Notes: generated from the letters alone by a model not told the origin. A DNA stretch of 64,000 bases from Diospyros lotus (GCF_014633365.1 NC_068348.1:16634311-16698310), one strand, 5' to 3'. Shown: positions 10,986 to 23,277, numbered from the stretch's first letter. Translations and numbers: made by a program.

Positions 10986-12566
10986 GTAAGGAAAAGAAAG
11001 TTAAAAAGAAAGCTCTAGCCGCATGGAGTGAGGAAGAGTACTTATCCTCAAGTGATGATTCTCAAGATGAAGAAGTGGTCAACGTTTGCTTCATGACAAA
11101 ATTTGAAGACAAGGTTGCATTAGCTACTCTTAGCTCAAGGAGCAAATGGTTCCTTGATAGTGGGTGCTCAAGGCACATGATGGGAGATCAAGGGCTTCTC
11201 AACAATGTCATCTTCAAAGAAGGAGGTAAGGTATACTATGGTGATAATTCTCAAGGTAAGATCATAGGTTTGGGTTCTATCTCTTTTGAACATCTTGTGT
11301 TAGATAATGTGTTTCTTGTTAATGGTCTTAAACATAACTTGATTAATATAAGTCAATTATATGATATGAATTATGAAGCTTGCTTTGATGCTAATTCTTG
11401 TAAAGTTATTTGCTCTTTGTCAAAAGAAGTAAAACTAATTGGAAATAGAATAGGAAATGTTTATCTTACATTTTTAGAATCATCTAAAACAAAAAATTGC
11501 TTAGTAACTAACTCTTCTCAAAATACTTGGTTGTGGCATAATAAATTAGGGCATGCTAGTATGAACTTAATCAACAAGCTAGTAAAACGTGATCTTGTTA
11601 ATGGTTTTCCAAAGCTTAAATTTGAAAGAGACCACATTTGTGGTACATGCATGAAAGGTAAACAAATTAGTGTCTCATTCAAACCTACAAATGAAGTTTC
11701 AACATCTAGACCTCTAACACTACTACACTTAGATCTATTTGGTCCAATGAGAAATTTAAGTCTAGGAGGAAAGCAATATGTTTTGGTCATAGTGGATGAT
11801 TATTCTAGATTCAAATGGGTAATCTTTCTTGCTACCAAAAATAAAACTTTGAAGTCTTTTGAAATATTTAGCAAAAGAGTTCAAAAAGAAAAAGGTTTTT
11901 GCATTTCAAAAATTAAAAGTGATCATGGAGGAGAATTTGAAAATGAATCCTTCAAATTATATTGTGAAGAAAATGGTATAGACCAAGCTTCTCTTGTGCT
12001 AGAACTTCTCAACAAAATGGAGTAGTAGAAAGAAAGAATAGATCTCTTCAAGAAATGGCTAGAACAATGCTTTATGATAAAAACCTACCTAAATACTTTT
12101 GGGCAGAGGCCATTAATACCGTTTGTCATATATTAAATAGAGTCTCTATAAGACCAATTTTGAAGAAAACCCCTTATGAATTATACAAAGGAAGGAAACC
12201 TAATATAGGTCATTTTCATGTTTATGGTAGTACTTGTTATATTCTTAATAATGGAAAAGAATCTCTAGGCAAATTTGATGCCAAAAGTGATGAAGGCATA
12301 TTTTTAGGTTACTCATCCCAAATCAAAGGTTATAGAGTATTCAACACAAGAACTTTAGTTGTAGAAGAAACAATTCAAGTAATAGTTGATGATATAAATA
12401 TTGATTTTCCAAAACCTAGAGAAGATTGTGAAAATGAGGCTACTCAAAATCTTGAAAGACTTTCATTAGATCAAAATGAATGAAACACTCTAGAGAATGA
12501 TCCGGTTGAAAGAGAACAAGAGTATCAAGAAGAAAAAGAACCAACATTTTCAAGAGAAAGGAAATA
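10986..12566 (+). pseudogene. Sirevirus pol, 5' part: protease and integrase (decayed)
   Basis: An open stretch from 11075 to 12025 carries the retropepsin active site WFLDSGCSRHMMGD, then the GAG-pre-integrase HHCC zinc site (WHNKLGHA ... CGTCMKGK). It ends with the integrase core: first Asp in LHLDLFGPM and second Asp in KSDHGGEFENE. A frameshift near 12000 moves the reading frame. The core continues through QQNGVVERKNRS (catalytic Glu) and FHVYGSTCYI to 12483, where there is a stop. The coding region is then broken at 12567 by a solo LTR and resumes at 15306. Confidence 0.9.
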
Positions 12567-12805
12567 TGTGACATCCGAGATTTTTCATATTCAAGAAAAT
12601 AGAATCATAGGAGGTTAGGGGTAAAATCGTAATTTCAAAATATGGGTAGAAGTGTAAGTCTAAAAGTCTTGGAAATTGGTGGAATTTGAGAATAGCCTAG
12701 GGACCTAAATGTCATGGATTTCAAACTCTTATTAAATATAGCTTTGGATTTCTAAATCTATTTAAATGTGGCTTTGGATTTCAAATCCAATTTAAATCCA
12801 ACTTT

Positions 12806-13000
12806 GGGACACATGGAACATTTGGATGGAAACACATGGAAGTAATGATTATATGAGACACATGGCACTATTTGGATGGAAACACATGGAAGTAATGATT
12901 ATATGGGACACATGACACTATTTGGATGGAAACACATGGAAATATTAATGATATAGGACACATGGCACCATTTGGATGGAAACACATGGAACTAATGATG
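12806..13000 (+). repeat. Tandem repeat, 4 x about 49 bp
   Basis: Units start GGACACATGGCACTATTTGG at about 12806, 12855, 12905 and 12955, each followed by ATGGAAACACATGGA. They lie upstream of the LTR TATA box and so look like U3 enhancer-type repeats. Confidence 0.85.
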
Positions 13001-13052
13001 AATCCCAAATAATTACGATGACACATGGCGGATTATGATTTGCCAGAACATT

Positions 13053-13061
13053 CTATAAATA
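13053..13061 (+). promoter_or_regulatory. LTR TATA box
   Basis: CTATAAATAA lies about 50 bp after the tandem repeats of the solo LTR, which supports plus orientation. Confidence 0.5.
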
Positions 13062-15305
13062 AGGCTCTTGGGAAAGGATTTGAGGCATTTTCATAGGGAA
13101 ACTTTGGGGAAATTTTGGGTCATTTGGGAGGAAAGAGAGAGAGGATTTTTTTCTTTAGAAATAGGGAGAGATTCTGCAAAAATGAGCAGAAACGAAGAAG
13201 AAGCGAGGGAGAACGGGCTTTGTGTAGAAAAATAGAAGCTTCATCGGAGTTCAGACCAAACCAATCAAAACGCAGCGAGGTAAGTTCTGATCTAACTCGA
13301 TATTACTATATGGGGATTAAAGAGGAGTGTGTAGGAAAAAATGGGGGTCGAATTAGAGTTAAAACGAGGGAGTTATGGCCAAAATACGAAAATTGCACAA
13401 GGTTGGCAGAAAAATAAGGGTGGTGCGTGGGCCACCTTTCCCAGGTGCATGTGGGCGCGTGATGACCCCTTTCTGTCTAACATTTTTCTTATGAACTCAA
13501 ATTTTAGTTCCCTACAACCCTGTGTAAAACTATTTGATTTTTGGCTTACAAAAACTAGTGTTTTCTGTAGAAAACTGTCAAATTCGCCATTAAACAGGCA
13601 AGCTTCTACTCCTTTGTTTCCTTTATGCAAGCTTCCCTTCTCTATTTCTTTTATGAAAACTCTTAAACTTACCTAAATGTATTCTCTCTTTTGACTATGT
13701 GTAAGTTCCTGTTGCGAGTCTTCTTCGTATTATTCACTTCGATATGAACGGTTTAGTTCGGTTTATTTATTTGACCTGTAACATAAGTTCTGGTGGAGTT
13801 ATGTTCATACTCTAAACGAGGGTTTGATTCATCCTCAAATTCTTCAAGAATAAAATTTTATTGTTAAGATCAGAGTACGCAAGGAATTATGTCTTCTTGC
13901 AAAAGGGATGGTCATGTTAAGTGTCTCAAAGGGAAAAGTGCATGAAGAGTCATGGGGAAGCTTATGAAATGCTAAGTCTAAAAGAAAATGTAAGTAAATG
14001 TTGGCCATAGGTATTAAAGGGTATGGGGTATAAAGCCACTGACTATTAACTGTGGGTCATGGCAGCCGATGGCTGGATGTATGGACGTCTGTCATCAGCT
14101 GTAAAGATAAGCGAGAAAATGGGTCAGAAGAGTTAGTACTACTGGATTCCCACCTTGACTTGTTCATATCATGGTATTGTGTGATGCATGGGATTGGGAT
14201 TGCATTCATTGGGAGAAACATGTTTTGTGCGTGATGGGATGTGTGAGCATTAGCATGACTTAGTTGGCCTAAGAGCCAGTTTTGGTACTCTAGGTGAGCA
14301 TATGCATTTAGAGCATTTTTCATGTGTGTATTCTTATGTGGGCGTAGCATGGCATGATACTCGGTTTATGGGGGCCTTGACATCACATTTATGCTGCATA
14401 TGCCATTACATTTCTTATGTGTTCCATTGCATGGTGAGGATGAGTGGTTTTGAGAGGTGGATTATGCCCACGGTGTAAGTCCGTGAAACGGGTCCACGAC
14501 AACGACATGTTATGATGATAAGTTATGTATGATAGGAAAGGCCAATTATGGCGATATGTTATGTATGACAGGAAAAACATGTTATGAATGTCAGGAAAAT
14601 CCAACTAAGGTCAGGAATAGGCAGGTCAGGAATGATTATATGGTAGCCTATATTGGGCTGCTCGCAGGTTTGTATGTGGAACTTAGGCGCTAGTATGTGT
14701 ATCCTATGTGGGCCCCAAGAACCCTCTATGTGCAGTTACTTTATGTTTATGCATTTATAACTAATACACGTCATGATGTGTTATTACATTGGCATGGAAT
14801 ACATGTGGTATGGGGAAAATGCTATTCCTAACCTTTTTCCTTCATACTATTATGCTTCTGGGCCTTGTGACTCACGTTGCTTGCGTCATTCTAGGTAAGA
14901 GCAGGGTACTAGGCAAGGGCGAGATAGGCGATACTCAAGGCGAGGTTAACGTGTACAGAGTAGTCCCAACCAAAAGGTCCTGGTGGTGTCTTCTTGTCAT
15001 GGATGTTGTAATAGGATATCGTGTTACATTCGGTATTGCCTAATGTAATTAATCTCAATGTATGCTAAGAGTGTATTAAGTGGATTGTTGAGGCAATAGA
15101 AGAGTTTTGATCTCAGAAGTAAATATGTTAGTTGTTTTATTTTCATTAAGACTCTGGCTAGTGCCAACTATTCTGACGCTTCCCCTTGAATTCCTCGGCT
15201 ATGGTTTCCAAGGAAGAGGTCGCTATGAGTTGTTGGTGGCCGTGCTGGCGTCACATCCCTAGATAAGGATATATAAATATTAATTGTAGAAATGAGGGTG
15301 TTACA

Positions 15306-16930
15306 AAATATGTCAAAGAAAATGAAATCATAGGAGATCCATCTAAAGGCATTAGAACTAGATCATCCATTAGAAATGAATGCCAATATGCCGCTTTCTT
15401 ATCTCAAGTTGAACCTAAACATGTTAAAGAAACTTTAGATGATGAAAATTGGATTATTTCCATGAAGAAGAATTAAATCAATTTGAAAGAAGTGGAGTTT
15501 GGAAACTAGTGCCAAGACTAAAAGACTATCCAACTATAGGCACAAAATAGGTATTTAGAAACAAAATGAATAAAAATGGTATAGTCATTAGAAATAAAGC
15601 TAGGTTAGTGGCTCAAGGATATAACCAAGAAAAGGGTATTGACTATGATGAAACCTATGCTCATATTGCTAGACTAGAGGCTATAAGGATATTATTAGCA
15701 TTTGCTTGCTACAAAAACTTTAAGCTATATCAAATGGATGTTAAGAGTGCTTTCTTAAATGCATATATCAATGAAGAAGTTTATGTAGAACATGCACTTG
15801 ATTTTGAAAATCATAAGTATGAAGACCGTATGTTTAAACTTTCCAAAGCTTTATATGGTCTAAAACAAGCTTCTAAGGCATGGTATGAAAGGCTTAGTAA
15901 ATTTCTCTTAGATAAAGGATTCAAAAGAGGTCAAATAGATATAACCTTATTTATAAGAAATCATGACAAGGATACATTGTTAATTCTAATGTATGTAGAC
16001 GATATCATATTTGGATCAACAAACAAATCTCTATGTGATCAATTTGCAAATCTTATGTAAAGAGAATTTGAAATGAGCATGATGGGTGAACTGAAATACT
16101 TTCTAGGATTGCAAATAAAACAAGAAGATAAGGGTATTTATATTTCTCAACAAAAATATATAAGAGATCTTTTTAAGAGATTTGATGTACAAGATTGCAA
16201 ACCTGTGACCACACCTATGAATGGTTCATCAAGCTTTGAAAAAGATGAGTTAGGCAAAGCTATAGACAACAAACTTTATAGGAGCATGATTGGATCACTC
16301 CTTTATTTAACAGCTAGTAGACCTGATATTATGTTTAGTATATGCTTATGTGTTAGGTTCCAATCCAATCCCAAAGAATCTCATTTAAAAGCAATTAAGA
16401 GAATCTTGAGATACCTAAAAGAAACTATAAGCTTAGAATTATTTTATCCTAAATCAAATAACTTTGATCTAATAGCTTACACTGATGTTGATTATGATGG
16501 TTGTTAAATAGATAGAAAAAGCACAAGTGCTCATGCCAATTCTCAGGACATTGCTTGGTATCTTGGTTAAGTAGGAAGCAAAATACTGTGGCATTATCAT
16601 CTACTAAGGCTGATTATGTTGCAACTGGTAGTTGTTGTGCTCAAATCCTATGGATGAAATATCAAATAGAAGATTATGGCATAAAGCTTCAAAATATCCC
16701 CATAAAATGTGACAATACAAGTGATATAGCTCTAACTTTAAATCCTGTATTTCATGCAAAACTAAGCACATAGAAGTAAAACATCATTTTATTAGAGACC
16801 ATGTTCAAAAAGGAGACATAAACCTTGAATTCATAAATACCAATCATCAAATAGTAGATATCTTTACAAAGCCCCTTGACAAATAAAAGTTTGATTTTTT
16901 TAGGAGAGAGCTAGGGTTAATTATTACATG
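15306..16930 (+). pseudogene. Sirevirus pol, 3' part: reverse transcriptase and RNase H (decayed)
   Basis: This is the continuation of pol after the solo LTR. Between 15566 and 16507 one frame shows the copia RT landmarks: KARLVAQGYNQEKGIDYDETY, YQMDVKSAFLNAYINEEVYV, ALYGLKQASKAWYERL and the catalytic YVDDIIFGS, then RPDIMFSICLCVRF. RNase H follows as AYTDVDYDGC and, after a frameshift near 16530, SWLSRKQNTVALSSTKADYVA. The C-terminal IVDIFTKPLDK region ends near 16900. Single stops lie at 15470, 15548, 16058 and 16505. The catalytic YVDD is intact but the gene is broken. Confidence 0.9.
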
Positions 16931-17433
16931 ATTAACTATGTGTTATTTGACTAGACATTATCTTCAGCTTATTGAATTTTAAATATATATATATGTATTT
17001 ATGTTATTCTTGTTCTACGGCTAAGCACTTAATCTGTCAACCAAATCAAATGATCTGTCAACAGAATGTATTTAGGCCAAAATTTACAAGTGAGATTGGG
17101 CACATCTTTGTTGACAAATCATCTTCTCTTTGTCGACTAAATCTTGTTTTTCTTTTAAATAGGTCAATAAAAGCTCTTCCTTTGTCGACTAAGCCTATTT
17201 TATTATTCTGATAGTCGACAAAACCCATCCCTTTGTCGACTAAGTAGGTCGATCTATATATATAAGTCGGGCAACCATCCGTGTTCCAAGCCCTAGAAAA
17301 TTTATGTTTTGGCCGATTATACCTCATTTCACGCTCTCTCTCTCTCGCTCTTTTTCTTGACTCTTTTGTTCCCTCTCCCTCAATCAATCAGTCCATCAAA
17401 TCTAAGTCTCTCGTTTTTATTTCAAGAGAATCA
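16931..17433 (+). promoter_or_regulatory. LTR-like promoter segment before the envelope-like ORF
   Basis: Between pol and the envelope-like ORF lies a 200-bp run of TTTGTCGACTAA-type words (17034-17250). It is followed by CTATATATATAAG (17253-17266) and a CT-rich leader to the ATG at 17434. The order of word array, TATA, leader matches the LTR at 8755-9190. It may drive a subgenomic transcript; this is inference. Confidence 0.4.
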
Positions 17434-18587
17434 ATGGCTAGGATGAAGAACTCTGGCAAAGGGAAAGAAAAACATAAGGAACCAGCTTCTTCAAGTGGAC
17501 CATTGCCTCAACCTAGGCCTTAAATCTAGTTGTTCGACTCTGAGGGCCTCCAAGAAAGGTATTACGTCTATTTTGAATCCCGTGAAGTCTTAGAAGGCTG
17601 CTATTTAGATTTGACATTCTTAGAATCCAATGATTTCCCATATATTCAAACATCAAGGAGTCCAGGTGGTGGGATTTCTTAACTATCCATAGAAGCATTT
17701 ATGAAGATGTCATTAGGGATTTTTATTCCAATGCCAACAATACATATCAAAAGCGAAAATCTGATAAGAAATTCAAAACCAACATTGGAGCGAGTCATTT
17801 TGAAGTTATTGTTTTATTGATCCATAATTATTTTGGAATTCCATTGGAAGGTGAAGACTATGCTTCTTGGACACAAGACTTTGTCCAGGCTAGTAAGTAA
17901 GTCATTGGGGATGACACCATTTCCACTCACATCAATGATACAAATAGGATGGATCTAAACACTAGGATACTTCATCTTATATGTTGTCAAATGATTTACC
18001 CTAGAAGTGAAAGTTTCTCTCTTGTTACTAGATTGGATCTATGGCTTCTTCAATGTATCAAGGTTAAGAGAAGACCAAATATTTGCCTATTAATGATAAA
18101 TTTGATGATAGAGTCATTTTCTGGGAAGAACATATCAATCTCATATGGAATAGTTGTAAGTGAGTTGTTGGATAAAGCGGTAGGTCAGTTGGATCATGCC
18201 AGAAAAGTTTACCTAAACCCATCCCAACACATCACTGGAATCACGGCCATTAGAATTGGATATGTGAACAAGGATGGGGAATGGGTCAAGGCTGAAAAAC
18301 AAGAGAAAACCTCAGAAAAACATGAAGTCAGAAGGAACATCATCAGCATCTCAACCTGACTCTCAAGATGATTTAGTGGTTCAAGGCTTAGTTGATCTTA
18401 AGTTAAGTCTTTCAAGGGTAGAAACAAATTTTTCTAATTTCAGAGAAGAGGTTCGAGTTGACTTGCAAAGTCTTCATCAGCAACAAGAGGAGATTTCATC
18501 ACAGTTGGGACGCCTCATGCAGTTAATGACCTCTCACTTCCCTCCTCCTCTTTCATCATCTTCTCTTCCCTCAGCCACTTCTCCTAT
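17434..18587 (+). pseudogene. Envelope-like ORF of Sirevirus (putative plant transposon protein domain), decayed
   Basis: This extra gene after pol is characteristic of Sireviruses; its role is not established. It starts MARMKNSGKGKEKHKEPASS (basic and Ser/Pro-rich). A region follows with FDSEGLQERYYVYFESREV, DVIRDFYSNANNTYQ, HNYFGIPLEGEDYASW, DLNTRILHLICCQMIYPRS and LVTRLDLWLLQCI. That pattern is known from plant transposon/envelope-like proteins. The C-terminus (18274-18587) is a heptad-rich likely coiled coil with Pro/Ser tail. There are stops at 17521, 17527 and near 17682 and at least two frameshifts. It is cut at 18588 by an inverted LTR. I see no clear membrane segment. Confidence 0.75.
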
Positions 18588-19842
18588 TGATATAAATGTA
18601 TAGCAATGGCACAAAAATCTAAGAGGGGGGATGAATTGGGATAATTTAAAATTTTGATTTTACTTAAAATCTTGATCGATAATGATGCTTAATAAAATGA
18701 AGATGACAATCAATGGGCAATGCTTAAGGAAAATACCGAAATAAAAAATAACTATAAGAGACAGTGATTTATAATGGTTCGGCTTTCCAGACCTAGTTCA
18801 CTACTTTAGCTTCCCACTAAGAATTTTGAAATTAATCTACTAAAAACCCCCTACTTAAGCCAGGTAGGTCTTCTAGTCCGTGACTAAGAAGATTACAAGC
18901 CTCCCACTCAAATAGGCCCTCTAACTTATGCTAGGTAAATACAAGAAAATGAATAAGAGAATCTAAGAGTGAATACTCTTAGTTACAAGTTCTCTCTACA
19001 AATAATCTTGAGACTTGAAATGAATGAAATCGATTAAGTATAAAGCCTCAATACAATAGTAAATGAGAGAACACAAAATTTAAGCGCGATAGAAAGATTT
19101 AGTGCACAATCGTTGAGCAATCAATGATCTAAAAAATCGCCTTCAATGCTCTTCAATACCATATATATAGTTACCAATGGATACTTCCAGAAATCGAACC
19201 GTTGGGGTGGTTGAGCGAGTATTAAATGCGCCAAAAACTAGCCATTATAACTTTCTGTAAAACAAACTATCGATAAACTCAAGAGGTTAGTCGACTAATT
19301 ATTTGAATAAAATTAAGACATAATCGACAGAGCCAGAAGCATAGTCGACAGAAAACCAACTAACTTCACTTATAGTCAACAACCACCCTTACATAGTCGA
19401 TAGAAAAAAAATATGAAGAAAACTTCTTCTAAAATACACACTGATAGTCGACAGATCAAATTATTCTGTCAATAGAACCATGAGACTGGTCGACAGATCA
19501 AAACATAGTCGACAGATGCATAACATATGGTCGACAGATAAAGCACTTAGTCGATAGTTCAAAAACACTTAGTCAACTATCTTCTTAGAAAAACTTAACA
19601 CTTAGTTGACAACATGAAAAAGAATATTTGATTGATATAACTAGGATTCCAAACATAAAATTCTTTAACATTGAATTCTCTCAACTTTATTTCTTTTGAA
19701 AGCAAGTTGAGATTATCAAAATGAGATTGATTTTGAATTCAAACACTTAATTTTATTTCTTTTGATTTCAAGATTGATTTTCATATATTGAAAAACTTGT
19801 GTCATTATCAAAACTCTTTTAATACTCAAGAGTAAAATATCA
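18588..19842 (-). mobile_element. Solo LTR of the same Sirevirus family, inverted
   Basis: The plus strand reads TGATATAAATGTATAGCAATGG... to ...GAGTAAAATATCA, the exact reverse of the host LTR (TGATATTTTACTC...GCTATACAATTATATCA). The flanks CCTAT (18583-18587) and CCTAC (19843-19847) are a 4/5 TSD. It is 1255 bp long and contains the GTCGAC-type words in reverse. A family member therefore inserted into another member's 3' gene and recombined to a solo LTR. Confidence 0.85.
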
Positions 19843-20283
19843 CCTACATCAGCTTAGTTTTCTCCATCATCCATTTCTCTTGGTCCATAGTTGTTGCCCT
19901 TATCATATATTTTCAATGTCTATGAATGTTTATATGTCTTTCGCTTGAATTTATTTTTTAACACATGGTTGTTTTTGTGTATTGGATCTTCTGTTGTTCC
20001 ACAGATGAATGGCTATGCATTATGAATGACTACTTTATTTTGATGGTTTCTATGAATGTCATGGATGAATTAATATTTTACTCTTTGCTCTCTATGTTGC
20101 CTTATATGAATTGCTATTAATATTTTTGTGTATTGCCTTATATTTTACTCTTAGCTTAAGGGGGAGTCTCCCATATTTTTTTTTTTTTGTTTTGACAAAA
20201 AGGGGGAGATAACAATGAAATTGATTTTGTAACAATGAAATGATTTCTTAAAATATTTTGTCATCATCAAAAAGGGGGGAGAT
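19843..20283 (+). other. Sirevirus 3' untranslated region with repeated polypurine tracts
   Basis: There is no coding signal. Three polypurine-tract-like sites are seen: TTAAGGGGGAGTC (20157), AAAAAGGGGGAGAT (20197-20210) and AAAAAGGGGGGAGAT (20269-20283). The last directly abuts the 3' LTR and would prime plus-strand synthesis. Multiplied tracts are known for Sireviruses. Confidence 0.8.
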
Positions 20284-20696
20284 CGATATTTTACTCTTGT
20301 AAAGAAGTGTTTTGATAACAACAATTTGTATGCCAAAAGAATTCAAACTCAAAATACTTGCTTTAAGTATCAAAGAATTCTTCTAAAGAGAGCATCAACC
20401 ATGATTTTCAAAAAGGAACATTAAATCATGTTTTAGAGATTGGAAAACAAAGTATGAATACTCAAACTTTTCTAAAAACATGAGAAATGATGCTTCAAGT
20501 TTTATCAAAGAAACATGAGTCTTTGTAAGAATCAAATTAAAAGAAGTATCTTAAAAAAACTCTAAAGCTGTCGACAAGGTGCATGATTTTTCTTAGGATC
20601 TGCCGACTAAGTGCTAACTAATTTATTTGTCGACAATTTGTTACTCTGAAACATATAATGGCTAGTTTCTGGTGTATTAAATGCTCGCCCAACTAC
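20284..20696 (+). repeat. Sirevirus 3' LTR, truncated
   Basis: It matches the 5' LTR from its first bases (CGATATTTTACTCTTGTAAA) to GCTCGCCCAACTAC, where a gypsy LTR begins at 20697. About 400 of an original 1.4 kb remain. Internally it has lost several GTCGAC words relative to the 5' copy (jump near 20620-20630). The missing U5 part was not found downstream in the window. Confidence 0.8.
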
Positions 20697-23074
20697 TGTA
20701 ACACCCCGTTTTCCCAGGGCGTTAGATAACGTAAGATTTCGAGGATATATTTTTTTCCAACAAAAACTCAACGCATAAAACGTTCCTCGACAATCCTGTT
20801 ACACCTTCTCAGTATATCAACTCATAATCATTAATAAACTAAGACATGTAAATCATCTCAAATGCGGAAGGCAGATCAAAACCTCAGATGGTATACAACC
20901 AAAACCATCTTATTCATAACTTAAAGTCAACCATCGTTTTACATGATGTCATCAAAATACACAACATAATTGAAAATAACATACTATAAACTATCCACTA
21001 ATCGCCGTCACTCCTCGACAATCTCTTTTCCTTTTGCACCGCTGCCTTCACCTGAAATGTTTAAATATTTTAGGGACAAAGTCCATATTATATGATGAAT
21101 TATCTAAATGAGAGTTCAAAACAGGTTTTCATGAATGTATGGAAGACATGAAACAAACCGACACATCCTGACAAGCCCTAGCCCAAGAGAATCCCTCACA
21201 ACGCTTAACCCTACCATGGGGAAAGACCAATCTCTCTAAAGGTAACATTATCACACCAACACATTGACATAACACAATCCTAGCTTAAGAGGGGCAAAGT
21301 CAACGCATCTCCCCAATACCTCGGGAACAATCTTTGCTTTGTCGACTATCTTGTACTCAAGGCATTACATCAAGTCCTCGAATGATTTTTGTCCTCAAAA
21401 TTAGCTATGCCTCACCTTAAGTCACCTCAAACTTAATCATTGCTTGATCTTTACTTGTGTTAATCTATTCGAGGTTTCTTCTAAATTGTTGTTTCTTCCT
21501 TCTTATAGATATTTATCACCCTATATAACCTCAAGTTTTCGTTAATTGTCTACAATCATCTTTTAATCATGTCATATAACTATTTCATCAAGAGATCTTA
21601 AAATTCATTGATAGACTCCATCTGTCTCCAAATCTTCATTTTGTATTCAACTTCCAATATCAACCGAAATCTAACCAATATCCTTGCGTCGTTCTCGCAT
21701 AACTATTTCATCAAGAGATCTTAAATTCTTATCTCTAAGACATTTTTCGGATTGATTCCTCAAAATAATATTATTTGTCATCAAATTAATTCGTACATTC
21801 TTTGATCCTCAATATTCTGCATTATCAAACTATTCCTCTCATCTTTAATCTTCAAAACATCACTCAATATTAATTGACTATAGCCATGCTTAATTCTCAA
21901 GGTAGTATGTCGATGCTTGATTATCAATTAACTTCTCAACATTTTCTCTTGTTCCTTGCTTAACTACATTTTTACCCACGTAATATCAATCTTGCTAATG
22001 GTTCTTTTAGGTCCCACGACTATTTTAGGGGTACCATGTCCGAATCCCAAATCATGAATAGTCAAAATTTCTAATCTCCAATAACCTTTACGAGACTCAA
22101 TATTACATCCTGGCCATTTCATTCTCTAAGTCAACATTTGAACAAAAAACACTTGACTCGTTCCCGTGAGTCATTTCCTTGAGGTAACCTTTCCTTGATC
22201 CTTACAACATCCATTTCGAGATCCCTATTCTCAAAATCGATCTTCAAAATCCTTAAACTCTATTCTCAAAAACACTTATCGAATCATCCTAAGTTCAATA
22301 TCCCTAGGATCCTCGATCCAAACCAAATCATTCCTAACTCGATCATTCTCGATAACCACCAGTTATCCCATTATTCAGTGTAAGGATTTCAACTATTGAC
22401 CACAAATTAATAGTTTCTAAATTTCCAACGGAATCTATAATCCTCAAATAACCTTTGCTCTAATACCAATTGTAGCACCCCACTTTCCCAAGGCATTAGA
22501 TAAGGTAAGATTTCAAGGATATATTTTTTTCCAACAGAAACTCAACGCATAAAATGTTCCCCGACAATCCCGTTACACCTTCTCAGTATATTAACTCATA
22601 ATTATTAATAAACTAAGACAAGTAAATCATCTCAAATGCAGAAGGTAGATCGAAACCTCAAATGGTATCCAACCGAAACCATCTTATTCATAACTTAAAA
22701 TCAACCATCGTTTTACATGACGTCATCAAAATACACAACATAATTGAAAACGATATACTATAAACTATCCACTAATCGTCGTCACTCCTCGATAATCTTT
22801 TTTCCTTTTGCACCGCTATTTTCACTTGGAACGTTTGAATATTCCAAGGACAAAGTCCATATTAGATGATGAATCATCTAAGTGAGAGATCAAAATAGGT
22901 TTTCATGAATGTATGCAAGACATGAAATAAACCAACATATCCCGACGAGAATCCCTCACACCACTTAACCCTACCACGGGGAAAGGGCAATCTCTCTAAA
23001 GGCAACATTATCACACCAACACATTGACACAACACGGTCCTAGTTTAAGAGGGGCACGGTTAACGTATCTCCCC
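20697..23074 (-). mobile_element. Minus-strand gypsy remnant: LTR - leader - LTR
   Basis: Two direct copies of an LTR 3' portion lie at 20697-21330 (TGTAACACCCCG...) and 22471-23074 (TGTAGCACCCCA...), matching the end of the solo LTR at 2205-6337 in reverse. Between them, 21331-22470 holds the untranslated leader, adjoining a minus-strand primer site at 22457-22468. Gag and pol are absent. Both LTR copies break off at the same word (CTCCCCAA), so the LTRs are incomplete or belong to a short variant. The left copy is followed by a GTCGAC-containing scrap of copia LTR type (about 21334-21356). Confidence 0.7.
22457..22468 (-). promoter_or_regulatory. Gypsy primer-binding site (iMet type)
   Basis: On the minus strand TGGTATTAGAGC lies two bases from the LTR terminus at 22471. 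It is one base off the standard TGGTATCAGAGC. It fixes the orientation of the remnant and identifies 22471 onward as its 5' LTR. Confidence 0.75.
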
Positions 23075-23277
23075 AAATTCCACTTTCTTATTCTTATGGA
23101 TTTTGATTTTCCAGATATTTTTATTGAATCCAAATGTGGGGTAATTTGTTATTTTCTAGCTTGAGTTTGTACTTTTTTGAAACAAAGTACCCCATATTTG
23201 GATTCAATAAAAATATCTAGAAAATTAAAATCCATAAGAATAAAAAAGTAGAATTTGAGTTTTAGTACAAACTCAAG
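23075..23277. repeat. Fold-back (long inverted repeat) element
   Basis: The arm 23075-23147 (AAATTCCACTTTCTTATTC...) pairs with 23185-23256, about 72 bp with few mismatches. A second pair, CTTGAGTTTGTAC (about 23161) and GTACAAACTCAAG (23265-23277), overlaps it. The total is about 200 bp. No TSD could be set with confidence. It is probably a MITE, or a snap-back duplication at the LTR junction. Confidence 0.75.

Larger units (their letters stand above)
12567..15305 (+). mobile_element. Solo LTR inserted in Sirevirus pol
   Basis: The ends are TGTGACATCC and GGGTGTTACA with the perfect 5-bp TSD AAATA (12562-12566, 15306-15310). The length is 2739 bp. It has a TATA box at 13053, a four-copy tandem repeat at 12806-13000 and no coding domain. 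It lacks the double stem-loop motif of the other gypsy-type LTRs here, so it is a different family. Pol reads on directly after it. Confidence 0.85.
2162..20696 (+). mobile_element. Decayed Sirevirus-like Ty1/copia retrotransposon, multiply interrupted
   Basis: The order read on the plus strand is: long LTR, iMet-type primer site at 10020, gag with one CCHC knuckle, protease, integrase, RT, RNase H, an envelope-like ORF, several AAAAAGGGGGAGA polypurine tracts, and a 3' LTR start. A gene after pol plus multiplied polypurine tracts is the hallmark of the Sirevirus (SIRE/Maximus) group. The element is split by four solo LTRs and a MITE, and its 3' LTR is cut at 20697 by a gypsy element. Every ORF has stops or frameshifts, so it cannot encode its own proteins. 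Without inserts it would be about 8 kb. Confidence 0.85.

Noticed and set aside
12806..13000. Evenly spaced 49-bp repeats resembling a CRISPR array
   Set aside because: The units are contiguous tandem repeats without unique spacers, in plant LTR sequence.
13115..15043. Several frames of 60-111 codons on both strands
   Set aside because: They are inside a solo LTR with clear ends and TSD and have no recognisable domain.
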